Assembly (NCBI RefSeq): GCF_014193255.1
Contig: NZ_JACHZB010000010.1
Coordinates: 1-64,000 of the forward strand
Direction: 5' to 3'
Length of the DNA: 64,000 nucleotides
DNA from: Rhizobium sp. BK196
GTDB lineage: Bacteria > Pseudomonadota > Alphaproteobacteria > Rhizobiales > Rhizobiaceae
This document shows, piece by piece, positions 16,326 through 24,362 of this stretch. A program made the position numbers and the translations under genes. Under the pieces are notes generated by a model, which did not search any database, was not told the DNA's origin, and saw only the letters and a list, made by a program, of their open reading frames with translations. How positions within the stretch are numbered: the stretch's first letter is position 1; the number at the start of each line of letters is the position of its first letter.

Positions 16326-17144
16326 CTAACGCCGCGGCATCTGCTTCATCTTCTTCTCGATCCGCCGCAGCGCCAGCGACAGGCCGATCGTCAGAATCAG
16401 GTAGATATAGGTGACGATCGAATAGGTCTCGAAGAAGCGGAAGGAGCCGGACGCGTAAACCTTGCCCATTTGCGTGATGTCGGCCACGCCGAGGACGGAG
16501 ACGAGGGAAGAATCCTTCACCATGGAGACGAAGTCATTCGAGAGCGGCGGGAAGATGACCCGGATCGCCTGCGGGAAGACGACGAGCCGGAAACGGCGGT
16601 AGCGCGACAGGCCGAGCGACTTGGCCGCCTCGATCTGGCCGATATCGACTGACTGGAAACCGGCGCGGAAGATTTCGGCGATGAAGGAGGAATAGCCGAT
16701 CATCAGGGCGATGATGGCGCGCCACATCAGCGACAGGTCCCGCACGAGGATCGGCTCGGCAATACCGGCCTTCACGAGGGGTGTGATCAGGAAATTATAG
16801 GCTGCAACAACGCCCGGCGCGCCGACGAAGGCGATATAGAAGAGCAGCACGAGGATCGGAATGCCCCGGATGATCTCGATGTAGAAACGGGCGACCTGTC
16901 GCAGCACGATGCTGTCGGAAAGGCCGAGCAGGGCGATGCCGAGACCCAGCACTGTCGCCAGCACAAAGGCGACGAGTGTCACGAACACGGTAATGCCGGC
17001 ACCATTCACGACGGTCCGGAAGACCTGCGCGTAGATGTCGTTGGTGATGATGACGACGGCGAGAACGACGCCGATCAGAACAAGGACGACCAGCCACCAG
17101 GGACGGTCGTCCTTCTCGTGTCGCGGGGATGGTGGTAATGCCAT
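16326..17144 (-). CDS. Polar amino-acid ABC transporter permease (HisMQ family)
   Basis: A 272-residue inner-membrane permease with about five or six membrane helices. The family's ABC-coupling loop is GLSRYRRFRLVVFPQAIRV (EAA-type) and precedes SNDFVSMVKDSSLVSVLGV, typical of the HisM/GlnP group. It lies 18 bases after the binding-protein gene on the same strand. No ATPase or second permease is in the cluster, so it likely works as a homodimer with an ATPase encoded elsewhere. Substrate probably a polar amino acid. Confidence 0.9.
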   Translation of the reverse strand: MALPPSPRHEKDDRPWWLVVLVLIGVVLAVVIITNDIYAQVFRTVVNGAGITVFVTLVAFVLATVLGLGIALLGLSDSIVLRQVARFYIEIIRGIPILVLLFYIAFVGAPGVVAAYNFLITPLVKAGIAEPILVRDLSLMWRAIIALMIGYSSFIAEIFRAGFQSVDIGQIEAAKSLGLSRYRRFRLVVFPQAIRVIFPPLSNDFVSMVKDSSLVSVLGVADITQMGKVYASGSFRFFETYSIVTYIYLILTIGLSLALRRIEKKMKQMPRR

Positions 17145-17162
17145 CTGCGATCGCTCGAGGGG

Positions 17163-17960
17163 TTACTCGCCCATCTTGTAGTCGAGGAACCATTTCTTAT
17201 TCAGCGCATCAAAGGTGCCGTCCGCCTTCAGCTCGGCTATGGCGGCATTGACCGGAGCGACGAGATCGGAACCCTTCGGGAAGATGAAGCCGAAATCCTC
17301 TGTGCCAAGCGGTTCGCCGACGACCTTCAACGCGCCATTGGAGGAATCGACATAACCCTTGGCAGCGACGCTGTCGGTGAGGACAAGATCGACATCGCCG
17401 GTCTTCAGGGCCTGCACGGTTGCGCCGAAGGTCTCGAAGAGTTTGATGCGCGGGTTCTGCTCGTTGCCATCGAGTATTTCATAGACAGCGGTATAGAAAG
17501 GAGAGGTGCCGGGCTGGGCGCCGATCAGGCCATCGTTGAAGGCATTGAAACTCTTGGCGTCAGCGAAACGCTTCTCATCGCCACGAACCAGCATGAACTG
17601 CTGCGAGCGCATGTAAGGGTCGGAAAAGTCGACCTTCTGCTTCCGATCATCCTTGATGGTGATGCCGGTCATGCCGATGTTGTACTGGCCATCGGATACG
17701 GCCTGGATCATCGCGTCCCAGCTGGTGTTCTGGTACTCGACCTTGAAGTTCAGCCGCTTGGCGATCTCGTTCATAGCATCATATTCCCAGCCGATCGCCT
17801 TGCCGGATTTGGGATCGACGAACTGCAGCGGCGGATAGGCGTTTTCCGTCACCACGACGACGGTCTTGCCGCCCAGGTCCGGCAGGCCGGCGGCGAGAGC
17901 TGCGAGAGGCGAAAGCATTGCGGCGGTCAGGCCGGCAAGTACGGTGCGGCGAAAGAACAT
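17163..17960 (-). CDS. Amino-acid ABC transporter substrate-binding protein
   Basis: A 265-residue periplasmic binding protein of family 3 (SBP_bac_3). The signal peptide is MFFRRTVLAGLTAAMLSPLA and cleavage is likely near ALAA (about 20-23). The mature part begins VVVVTENAYPPLQFVDPKSG, the usual ligand-pocket start, and contains GWEYDAMNEIAKRLN and a C-terminal ALNKKWFLD. ATG 17960 has a GGGGAG ribosome site; a start 15 bases earlier is unlikely. It is the first gene of the two-gene transporter unit, and supplies ligand to the permease next to it. Confidence 0.92.
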   Translation of the reverse strand: MFFRRTVLAGLTAAMLSPLAALAAGLPDLGGKTVVVVTENAYPPLQFVDPKSGKAIGWEYDAMNEIAKRLNFKVEYQNTSWDAMIQAVSDGQYNIGMTGITIKDDRKQKVDFSDPYMRSQQFMLVRGDEKRFADAKSFNAFNDGLIGAQPGTSPFYTAVYEILDGNEQNPRIKLFETFGATVQALKTGDVDLVLTDSVAAKGYVDSSNGALKVVGEPLGTEDFGFIFPKGSDLVAPVNAAIAELKADGTFDALNKKWFLDYKMGE

Positions 17961-18044
17961 GATATGGCTCCCCAATCTTTGAACGGCAGAATTGTCATGG
18001 AAGACGCCGATATGGCAAGGCTGCAGGCATCGCCGATCGGCGCA

Positions 18045-18076
18045 AAAAAGAAAAGGCGGCCCAAAGACCGCCTTTC
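18045..18076 (-). terminator. Terminator after rplS
   Basis: On the minus strand an 8-bp stem (AAAGGCGG/CCGCCTTT) is followed by TCTTTTTT. It lies 31 bases past the rplS stop and closes the ribosomal-protein unit before the ABC transporter genes. Confidence 0.85.
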
Positions 18077-18106
18077 CCCTGCAATGATTTCGCTTTCGCG
18101 AGGTGC

Positions 18107-18643
18107 TTATTCAGCCGAGCCTTCAGCAGCGGCTGCAGCTTCTGCGGCGGCCTTTGCTTCAGCGGCTTCCGCTGCTGCCTTTTCGGCGGCGAGAGCCTGC
18201 GCTGCTGCAACCTTTTCAGCCTCGATACGTGCCTTTTCCTCGGCAACGGCCTGACGCTCGGCATCGTTGAGCTTGCGGGCGCGGACGCCGGTATCTTCGA
18301 CGATACGGGCCGACTTGCCGCGACGGTCGCGCAGGTAGTAGAGCTTGGCGCGACGGACCTTACCGCGGCGAACGACTTCAACGCTTTCGATCAGCGGGGA
18401 GTAAACCGGGAATACGCGCTCGACGCCTTCGCCGTAGGAGATCTTGCGGACCGTGAAGTTCTCCTGCAAGCCGCCGCCGGAGCGGGCGATGCAGACGCCT
18501 TCGTAGGCCTGAACGCGGGTACGGTTGCCTTCCGTAACCTTCACGTTGACGCGGACGGTGTCGCCCGGGGAGAACTCGGGAAGGGTGCGCTTGGCTTCGA
18601 TCTTGGCGGCCTGTTCGGCCTCAAGCTGCTGAATGATGTTCAT
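18107..18643 (-). CDS. rplS: 50S ribosomal protein L19
   Basis: A 178-residue L19, found at the 30S-50S interface. The conserved body covers about residues 1-125 (FSPGDTVRVNVKVTEGNRTR; VFPVYSPLIESVEV; RRGKVRRAKLYYLRDRRGK). The remainder is an Ala/Glu/Lys-rich low-complexity tail ending AAAEGSAE, so the protein is much longer than the ~115 residues of E. coli L19; such tails are common in rhizobia. The start is at MNIIQQLE, which matches the family; 14 additional upstream in-frame residues are not family-like. About 200 bases separate it from trmD. Confidence 0.97.
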   Translation of the reverse strand: MNIIQQLEAEQAAKIEAKRTLPEFSPGDTVRVNVKVTEGNRTRVQAYEGVCIARSGGGLQENFTVRKISYGEGVERVFPVYSPLIESVEVVRRGKVRRAKLYYLRDRRGKSARIVEDTGVRARKLNDAERQAVAEEKARIEAEKVAAAQALAAEKAAAEAAEAKAAAEAAAAAEGSAE

Positions 18644-18842
18644 CGTCTTAACCTTTGGTTCTTCTGAAACAGCCAGAGCGCTCACACTGTCCTTCGGTCA
18701 ATGCCTCCGGAGTTTGCCCTTGCGGGCGGGAGCGGGTTCGCCATTCTTTGTTTGCTGGCAGACGGGGTTAAACCCCATTTCCGCGTGGGCCATTACACGA
18801 AAGACTTCCACCTGTCATCCCTTGGACGACAAATTTGTTAAA

Positions 18843-19544
18843 TCAGCCCGCTTTTTCGGGCTTCTGCGCCCCAATCAAGTCTGGCCGCCTTTCCTTCGTC
18901 AGGGAGACGGCCTGATCATGGCGCCATTTCTCGATGGCGCCATGATTGCCCGAAGTGAGGATCGCCGGAATCTCCCGGCCTTCCCACTCCTGAGGGCGGG
19001 TATAATGCGGATGTTCCAGAAGTCCGCCTTCGAAGCTTTCATGCAGACCGGAGAGGTCGTTGCCCATGACGCCCGGCAGGATGCGGACGATCGCGTCGAG
19101 CAGGATCAACGCTGCCGGCTCGCCGCCTGACAGTACGTAATCGCCGATCGAGACTTCCTCGAGTTCGCGTGCCTCGATCACACGCTGGTCGACGCCTTCG
19201 AAACGGCCGCAGACGATGATCACTCCGTCACCGGCCGCAAGCTGCCGCACACGCTCCTGCGTCAGCGGCTTGCCACGCGGGCTCATCAGCAGGCGCGGGC
19301 GGTTGTCATTTTCAGAAGCGCTGTCGATGGCCCGGGCGAGCACATCGGGTTTCAGCACCATACCGGCGCCGCCGCCGGCGGGCGTATCATCTACGGTTCG
19401 GTGTTTATCCGTCGCAAAATCACGGATCTGCACGGTATCGAGCGACCATTGTCCACGCTCCGCCGCCTTGCCAGCGAGCGAAAAATCCAGATGGCCCGGA
19501 AACATTTCCGGGTAGAGTGTCAGCACGGTCGCCCGGAAAGCCAT
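18843..19544 (-). CDS. trmD: tRNA (guanine-N1-)-methyltransferase
   Basis: A 233-residue SPOUT methyltransferase that makes m1G37 in tRNAs, preventing frameshifts. The trefoil-knot region shows VRQLAAGDGVIIVCGRFEG followed by SIGDYVLSGGEPAALILLDA. The N-terminus FRATVLTLYPEMFPGHLD is canonical. The order rpsP-rimM-trmD-rplS is conserved in bacteria; here rimM ends five bases before trmD begins, so they are cotranscribed. Confidence 0.97.
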   Translation of the reverse strand: MAFRATVLTLYPEMFPGHLDFSLAGKAAERGQWSLDTVQIRDFATDKHRTVDDTPAGGGAGMVLKPDVLARAIDSASENDNRPRLLMSPRGKPLTQERVRQLAAGDGVIIVCGRFEGVDQRVIEARELEEVSIGDYVLSGGEPAALILLDAIVRILPGVMGNDLSGLHESFEGGLLEHPHYTRPQEWEGREIPAILTSGNHGAIEKWRHDQAVSLTKERRPDLIGAQKPEKAG

Positions 19545-19549
19545 GGCGC

Positions 19550-20131
19550 CTACTTCTTTTTCTTAGGCTTGCCGGGGGCGAGCCCCTTCAGGTCATCGGG
19601 ACTGTCGACGAGACCGGCCGCAAGCGGATCAATGAGCAGTTTGCCGGCTTCAAGGTCGATTTCCAGCACGGAGGCTTCCGAAAAGGGGATCAACACCGGA
19701 CGCTTGCCGGGGCCTTTGAGTTCCAGAAGATCGCCGGCGCCGAAATCGAAGACTCCGGTCACCGTGCCGTAACTGATGCCCTGATCGTCGAAGGCTTCGA
19801 GCCCTTCCAGATCGGCATAGAAGAACTCGTCGTCCTCCAGTTCCTCATCCGACAGGTTGTCGCGTTCGATGTAGAGTTCCAGGCCGTTCAACGCCTCGGC
19901 GGCATTTCGGTCGTTGACGCCGCGGAAGCGGACGACGACCATATTCTTCATTTCGCGCAGTTCGAGAACTTCGAAAACGCGTCCATCCATGCTGTGCAGA
20001 TGGCCGTAATCACCGAGCGCGGTCGGATCGGCCGTATAGGCCTTTACACGCACCTCGCCGCGAATGCCCTGCGCGCCGCCGATGGTTGCCATCAGCACCG
20101 GGTTTTCAAGCTTGGTCATGGGTTCCTTCAT
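19550..20131 (-). CDS. rimM: 16S rRNA processing protein RimM
   Basis: A 193-residue factor for 30S head assembly that binds S19. The N-terminal RimM domain starts with NPVLMATIGGAQGIRGEVRVK (cut here for length: see residues 8-27) and is followed by a PRC-barrel (DEFFYADLEGLEAFD; VTGVFDFGAGDLLELKG). The C-terminus is Lys-rich (PGKPKKKK). It lies between rpsP and trmD in the conserved ribosome-maturation cluster, 114 bases after rpsP. Confidence 0.95.
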   Translation of the reverse strand: MKEPMTKLENPVLMATIGGAQGIRGEVRVKAYTADPTALGDYGHLHSMDGRVFEVLELREMKNMVVVRFRGVNDRNAAEALNGLELYIERDNLSDEELEDDEFFYADLEGLEAFDDQGISYGTVTGVFDFGAGDLLELKGPGKRPVLIPFSEASVLEIDLEAGKLLIDPLAAGLVDSPDDLKGLAPGKPKKKK

Positions 20132-20189
20132 TCGAACGCAGGCAAGAAGCTGAGATCACGCCTCTCATAAACGAAGTGCGCGATAATGG

Positions 20190-20225
20190 AAACGAAAACG
20201 GGCGGCATGTCGCCATGCCGCCCGT
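20190..20225 (-). terminator. Terminator/attenuator after rpsP
   Basis: A perfect 12-bp stem (20198-20209 with 20214-20225) closes a 4-base loop and, on the minus strand, is followed by TTTTCGTTT. It lies 20 bases past rpsP and 59 bases before rimM, so it can end the rpsP transcript and lower expression of rimM-trmD relative to S16. Confidence 0.8.
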
Positions 20226-20245
20226 CCGGATTGCGTCGAAACCGA

Positions 20246-20614
20246 TTATTCGGCGGAAGCAGCAGCTTCGGCGGCGTCGGCAGCCTTCTGGGCCTTCTCG
20301 GCAGCGCGTTCCTGAGCCTTCTTGCCCGGCTTTGCCTTTTCCGGATTGTTGCGGGTTTCGCGCTTGGAAATGCCGGCTTCGTCGAGGAAGCGCAGGACGC
20401 GGTCGGTCGGCAGGGCGCCCTGGTCGAGCCAGTGCTTGATGCGCTCGCCGTTCAGCTGAACGCGCTTCTCGTCGCCCTTGGCGAGCATCGGGTTCCAGGA
20501 ACCGAGATTCTCGAGGAAGCGGCCGTCACGCGGGCTGCGGGCATCGGCGAGAACGACGTGGTAATACGGGCGCTTCTTGGAACCACCGCGTGCAAGACGA
20601 ATTTTCAGTGCCAT
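20246..20614 (-). CDS. rpsP: 30S ribosomal protein S16
   Basis: A 122-residue S16. The conserved core is ALKIRLARGGSKKRPYYHVV through LGSWNPML and KHWLDQGALPTDRVLRFL (about residues 2-85). An Ala/Lys/Glu-rich tail (QKAADAAEAAASAE) extends it beyond the ~82 residues of E. coli S16. A strong ribosome site (AAGGAG) lies 8 bases before ATG. It heads the rpsP-rimM-trmD-rplS unit and is preceded by chorismate mutase on the same strand's 3' side. Confidence 0.97.
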   Translation of the reverse strand: MALKIRLARGGSKKRPYYHVVLADARSPRDGRFLENLGSWNPMLAKGDEKRVQLNGERIKHWLDQGALPTDRVLRFLDEAGISKRETRNNPEKAKPGKKAQERAAEKAQKAADAAEAAASAE

Positions 20615-20662
20615 GTTCTTTACTCCTTAGGCTTTTCTTGACCGCTTCGTGGGGCGGTATGG

Positions 20663-20983
20663 TTATCGGGCTGCGGCGCTCTGTTCAGCGTGGTCCGCAG
20701 CGATCTGCTCATGATGCCGGATGACTTCCTTGATGACGAAGTTCAGGAACTTCTCGGCGAAATCCGGGTCCAGGTGCGCATCTTCGGCAAGCTGACGAAG
20801 ACGAGCGATCTGGTATTCCTCGCGCGCCGGATCGGCCGGCGGCAACTTGTACTTGGCCTTCAGCACGCCGACCTCTTTGGTGCAGCGAAAGCGTTCGGCC
20901 AGAATGTGGACGAGCGCCGCATCGATATTGTCGATCGACTGGCGGTAGCTCGAAAGCTGGGCTTTGACGTCTGGATCAATCAT
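20663..20983 (-). CDS. Chorismate mutase, AroQ type
   Basis: A 106-residue all-helical AroQ-class chorismate mutase converting chorismate to prephenate for Phe/Tyr synthesis. Visible are YRQSIDNIDAALVHILAERF (active-site helix with Arg and Asp), KAKYKLPPADPAREE and FLNFVIKEVIRHHE. The start at MIDPDVKAQL was chosen because upstream frame residues overlap ffh and are not family-like. It starts 17 bases after the ffh stop on the same strand, so ffh and this gene are probably one unit. Confidence 0.92.
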   Translation of the reverse strand: MIDPDVKAQLSSYRQSIDNIDAALVHILAERFRCTKEVGVLKAKYKLPPADPAREEYQIARLRQLAEDAHLDPDFAEKFLNFVIKEVIRHHEQIAADHAEQSAAAR

Positions 20984-20999
20984 GGGGCAGGCGATCCTT

Positions 21000-22583
21000 T
21001 CACTTCTTCTTGGGCAATCCGGGCAGGCCCGGGAAACCACCACCGAGGCCCGGCAGTTTTGCGCCGCCAAGACCAGGCAATCCGCCCGGCAAGCCCCCGC
21101 CTAGACCGGGCATACCCCCACCCGGCTTTCCGAGACCTGCCGCTTCCGCCTGCTTCTGCAGGGCTTCCAGCTGCTTCGGGTCGATATTCGAAAGGTCAGG
21201 CATGCCGCCCATGCCGCCGAGGCCCCCCAACCCCATCTTGCCGGCAAGGCCGCCCATCATCTGCTTCATCATGCCGCCTTTGCCCTTGCCGCCCATCATC
21301 TTCATCATGTCGGCCATCTGCCGATGCATCTTCAGAAGCTTGTTGATGGCAGCGGCATCGGTGCCGGAGCCGGCGGCGATGCGCTTCTTGCGCGAATGCT
21401 TGAGCATATCAGGGTTGGCGCGCTCGGCCTTGGTCATCGACTGGATGATGGCGATCTGGCGGCCGAACAGCTTGTCGTCCAGGCCGGCGGCGGCCATCTT
21501 GTCCTTCATGCCGGCCATGCCGGGCATCAGGCCCATAATGCCGCCCATGCCACCCATCTTCTGCATCTGACGCAACTGGTCGGCGAGGTCGTTCAGGTCG
21601 AACTTGCCCTTGGCCATTTTGGCGGCCATTGCGGCCGCTTTTTCGGCGTCGATGTTCTCGGCAGCCCTTTCGACGAGCGAGACGATGTCACCCATGCCGA
21701 GGATGCGGTCTGCAATGCGGCGGGGGTGGAATTCTTCCAGCTCGCCCATCCGTTCGCCGACGCCGATCAGCTTGATCGGCTTGCCGGTGACGGCGCGCAT
21801 GGAAAGGGCAGCACCACCGCGGCCATCGCCGTCCATACGGGTCAGCACGAGGCCGGTGATGCCGACGCGTTCGTCGAAATTGCGGGCGAGGTTGACGGCG
21901 TCCTGACCGGTCAAGCTATCGGCGACCAACAGGATTTCGTGCGGGTTCGACTTCTTCTTGATGTCGGCCATTTCGACCATCAAGGGTTCATCGATATGGG
22001 TACGGCCGGCGGTATCGAGGATGACGACATCATGGCCGCCGAGCCTGGCGGCCTGGACGGCGCGGGCGGCGATATCGGTCGGAGACTGGCCGGCGATGAT
22101 CGGTAGCGTGTCGATATTTGCCTGGGCGCCGAGCTGGCGAAGCTGCTCCTGCGCGGCCGGACGGCGCGTGTCGAGCGATGCCATCAGCACCTTTTTCTTC
22201 TCGCGCGTCGTCAGCCGGTTGGCGATCTTTGCCGTGGTCGTCGTCTTACCGGAGCCTTGCAGACCGACCATCATGATGACGACCGGGGCGGCTGCATGAA
22301 GGTCGACACCGACACCTTCGCCACCGAGCATTTCGATCAGCTCGTCATGGACGATCTTGACGACCATCTGGCCGGGCTTGATCGACTTCAGGATCTCGGC
22401 GCCGATGGCCTTTTCACGGACGCGGTCGGTAAAGGAGCGGACGACTTCCAGCGAAACGTCGGCTTCCAGAAGCGCACGGCGAACCTCCCGCAGCGCCGCG
22501 GAAACATCACTTTCCGAAAGCGCGCCACGGCCTGTCAGTCCATTCAGGATGGAACCAAGACGGTCCTGGAGGTTCTCAAACAT
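21000..22583 (-). CDS. ffh: Signal recognition particle protein Ffh
   Basis: A 527-residue SRP GTPase that with 4.5S RNA targets nascent membrane proteins to FtsY. The N domain is residues 1-95, the G domain carries Walker A GLQGSGKTT (107-115), DTRRPAAQEQL, DTAGR and a TRMDGDGRGG guanine-specificity region; the Met-rich M domain follows (about 300-435). The last ~90 residues are an unusual Gly/Pro/Leu/Met-rich tail (PGLGGGLPGGLPGLGG...KKK), longer than in E. coli (453 residues). ATG 22583 has AAGGAAGAG upstream. Its gap upstream holds a predicted terminator and promoter. Confidence 0.97.
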   Translation of the reverse strand: MFENLQDRLGSILNGLTGRGALSESDVSAALREVRRALLEADVSLEVVRSFTDRVREKAIGAEILKSIKPGQMVVKIVHDELIEMLGGEGVGVDLHAAAPVVIMMVGLQGSGKTTTTAKIANRLTTREKKKVLMASLDTRRPAAQEQLRQLGAQANIDTLPIIAGQSPTDIAARAVQAARLGGHDVVILDTAGRTHIDEPLMVEMADIKKKSNPHEILLVADSLTGQDAVNLARNFDERVGITGLVLTRMDGDGRGGAALSMRAVTGKPIKLIGVGERMGELEEFHPRRIADRILGMGDIVSLVERAAENIDAEKAAAMAAKMAKGKFDLNDLADQLRQMQKMGGMGGIMGLMPGMAGMKDKMAAAGLDDKLFGRQIAIIQSMTKAERANPDMLKHSRKKRIAAGSGTDAAAINKLLKMHRQMADMMKMMGGKGKGGMMKQMMGGLAGKMGLGGLGGMGGMPDLSNIDPKQLEALQKQAEAAGLGKPGGGMPGLGGGLPGGLPGLGGAKLPGLGGGFPGLPGLPKKK

Positions 22584-22667
22584 CAGCTCTTCCTTGCTAC
22601 GTTTCGGGGAGTTTTTGGATGCCCTGGAACGTCGTGCTTTTCCTTGACGAAAACAAGACGCAAAGCC

Positions 22668-22762
22668 AAAAAGCACCCGAGGGCGCAGCGCGCTGTCGGG
22701 TGTTGACCTCCGGAATCCAGTGTTCCGGTCGGCGGCTCGGAGTCTGTTACTCGTCGCAGATT
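22668..22762 (-). ncRNA. Predicted small RNA or attenuated leader upstream of ffh
   Basis: Downstream of a good promoter (22769-22797) the minus strand holds about 95 bases with no ORF. They contain a hairpin with 6-bp stem CCGGAA/TTCCGG and then a terminator: CACCCGA pairs with TCGGGTG (22696-22702 with 22674-22680) around a second small palindrome, followed by a five-U run (22668-22672). The terminator lies 85 bases before the ffh start. It can be an independent sRNA or a leader that stops most transcripts before ffh. It lacks the conserved 4.5S RNA core. Confidence 0.6.
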
Positions 22763-22768
22763 TGGCGT

Positions 22769-22797
22769 GATAAACAGGAAAGCTGCGGGAAAGTCAA
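22769..22797 (-). promoter_or_regulatory. Sigma-70 type promoter for the ffh-upstream RNA
   Basis: On the minus strand TTGACT (22792-22797) and TTTATC (22769-22774) are separated by exactly 17 bases. The -35 is preceded by C, matching the alphaproteobacterial CTTGAC preference. Predicted start of transcription is near 22762. Confidence 0.7.
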
Positions 22798-23087
22798 GGC
22801 GAATGCGTTCAACGGCGTCGTCGCAGGCTTTTTCGACGTCGTGCGGCAGGACTGGTGTGGGGATATTCCGCTATGCAGCCGGTCGCGCGACGGAAGTATA
22901 TATACATACTAACATAATCGCTTTAAAATTCGTCGATGTTTAGTTGAATATTTTGATCGGTAAGCCGAATTCGCGCGAAATGCCAGTTGCAAAATATTCC
23001 GCTTCTGATTCTACTTTCCACTTAAGTAAATTCTGTAAAATGATTCGTGAATATCCTTGATGCCGAATGAATCGGCGGAGATATCAA
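22798..23087. other. AT-rich intergenic region before the 67-residue ORF
   Basis: From about 22890 to 23060 the sequence turns much more AT-rich than its neighbours. It includes an imperfect palindrome AGTATATATACATACT (22895-22910). No ORF of note is present. It likely holds the promoter for the small gene at 23088. Confidence 0.5.
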
Positions 23088-23291
23088 ATGATAAATCCAG
23101 ACATAGAAAGCTGGGCGCTGGCGCGTGCCCATAATATAGTTCTGCGCGAAGGCCTGAATTTGGCGAAGGCGGCACAGGACCTGGATCGCAAACGGTCTCG
23201 GTTGCTGGTCTATGAGCTCAGAAAGGTCATTACCGCTGCTATCGTCGAAGCCCACGCGGCGTCTCTCAATTCTGAAGGCACGGTGCGGTAG
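23088..23291 (+). CDS. Small protein of unknown function, Fis-like helix pattern
   Basis: A 67-residue basic protein. I do not recognise the family. The ATG at 23088 has a GGCGGAG ribosome site 7 bases upstream; a start 21 bases earlier would lack one. The stretch LAKAAQDLDRKRSRLLVYEL (residues 24 on) has the spacing of a Fis-type helix-turn-helix (A-A, L, R, L, L), which might mean DNA binding, but the rest of the Fis fold is absent. It follows an AT-rich gap and precedes dapF by 168 bases. Real, but function unknown. Confidence 0.55.
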   Translation: MINPDIESWALARAHNIVLREGLNLAKAAQDLDRKRSRLLVYELRKVITAAIVEAHAASLNSEGTVR

Positions 23292-23459
23292 ATCCGTATT
23301 TCGCCTGGTTTGCAAAGGCTGACGGTGCCGTACCCGTTCTGATTTCGCGGGCCTAGCCTTTATGCGTAAGAAAGAGGACGAGGCTCGCTTGGTGCTCACC
23401 CACTGGTAATCCCCGAGCATTTCCGCCATATACAGCCAAAACGCAGCGGAAATAGTCAG

Positions 23460-24362
23460 ATGAGTAACACGGTCGAATTCGCGAAGATGAACGGGCTTGG
23501 CAACAAGATCCTGGTTATCGACATGCGCGGGCGGACCGACAAGGTGACGCCGCAGGCGGCGGTCGCACTCAATACGGATGCAGAAACGCAGTTCGATCAG
23601 ATCATGGCCATCCATGATCCGAAGGCGCAGGGAACCGACGCCTACATCGACATCCTCAATTCCGATGGTTCGAAGGCACAGGCCTGCGGCAATGGTACGC
23701 GCTGCGTCGTGCAGGCGCTTGCCGCCGAGACCGGCAAGAAGGCCTTCACCTTCCAGACGGTCGCCGGCATCCTGAACGCAGTCGAGCATGAGGACGGCAC
23801 GATCTCCGTCGATATGGGACAACCGGTTTTCGAATGGAACCGTATTCCGCTTGCGGAAGAATTTCACGATACGAGCCGCATCGAGCTGCAGATCGGGCCG
23901 ATCGACAATCCGGTGCTGCATTCGCCTTCGGCCATGTCGATGGGTAATCCGCATGCGATCTTCTGGGTCGACCGCGATCCGATGAGCTTCGATCTCGAAC
24001 GTTTCGGGCCGTTGCTCGAAAACCATCCGATGTTCCCGGAAAAGGCGAATATCACGCTGGCGCAGGTCATCTCGGATTCGGCGCTGCGGACGCGCACCTG
24101 GGAGCGCGGAGCAGGCCTGACGCTTGCCTGCGGTTCGGCCGCCTGCGCCTCTGCCGTCAGTGCCGCGCGCACCGGCCGCACCGGCCGCAAGGTGACGATC
24201 GATGTCGCCTCCAGCCCGATCCGCCAGCCGCTGGTCATCGACTGGCGCGAAGACGACCATGTCGTCATGACCGGCCCTGCCGAATGGGAATGGTCCGGTG
24301 CGCTCGATCCTTCGACCGGCACATGGTCCCGCGATGCCGAACGTGGGGCGGAAGCGCGGTGA
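23460..24362 (+). CDS. dapF: Diaminopimelate epimerase
   Basis: A 300-residue cofactor-independent epimerase interconverting LL- and meso-diaminopimelate for lysine and peptidoglycan synthesis. The two-fold pseudo-symmetric active site shows the cysteine pair Cys76 in ACGNGTRC and Cys224 in LACGSAACAS. Other landmarks: FAKMNGLGNKILVIDMRG at the N-terminus and SMGNPHAIFWV. The mtaB GTG start overlaps its stop codon (GTGA), so the two are translationally coupled, and ftsY follows. Confidence 0.96.
   Translation: MSNTVEFAKMNGLGNKILVIDMRGRTDKVTPQAAVALNTDAETQFDQIMAIHDPKAQGTDAYIDILNSDGSKAQACGNGTRCVVQALAAETGKKAFTFQTVAGILNAVEHEDGTISVDMGQPVFEWNRIPLAEEFHDTSRIELQIGPIDNPVLHSPSAMSMGNPHAIFWVDRDPMSFDLERFGPLLENHPMFPEKANITLAQVISDSALRTRTWERGAGLTLACGSAACASAVSAARTGRTGRKVTIDVASSPIRQPLVIDWREDDHVVMTGPAEWEWSGALDPSTGTWSRDAERGAEAR

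Noticed and set aside
22668..22762. Considered whether the RNA upstream of ffh is 4.5S SRP RNA.
   Set aside because: The conserved GGAA/CAGC-type apical core and the long helix of 4.5S RNA are not present.
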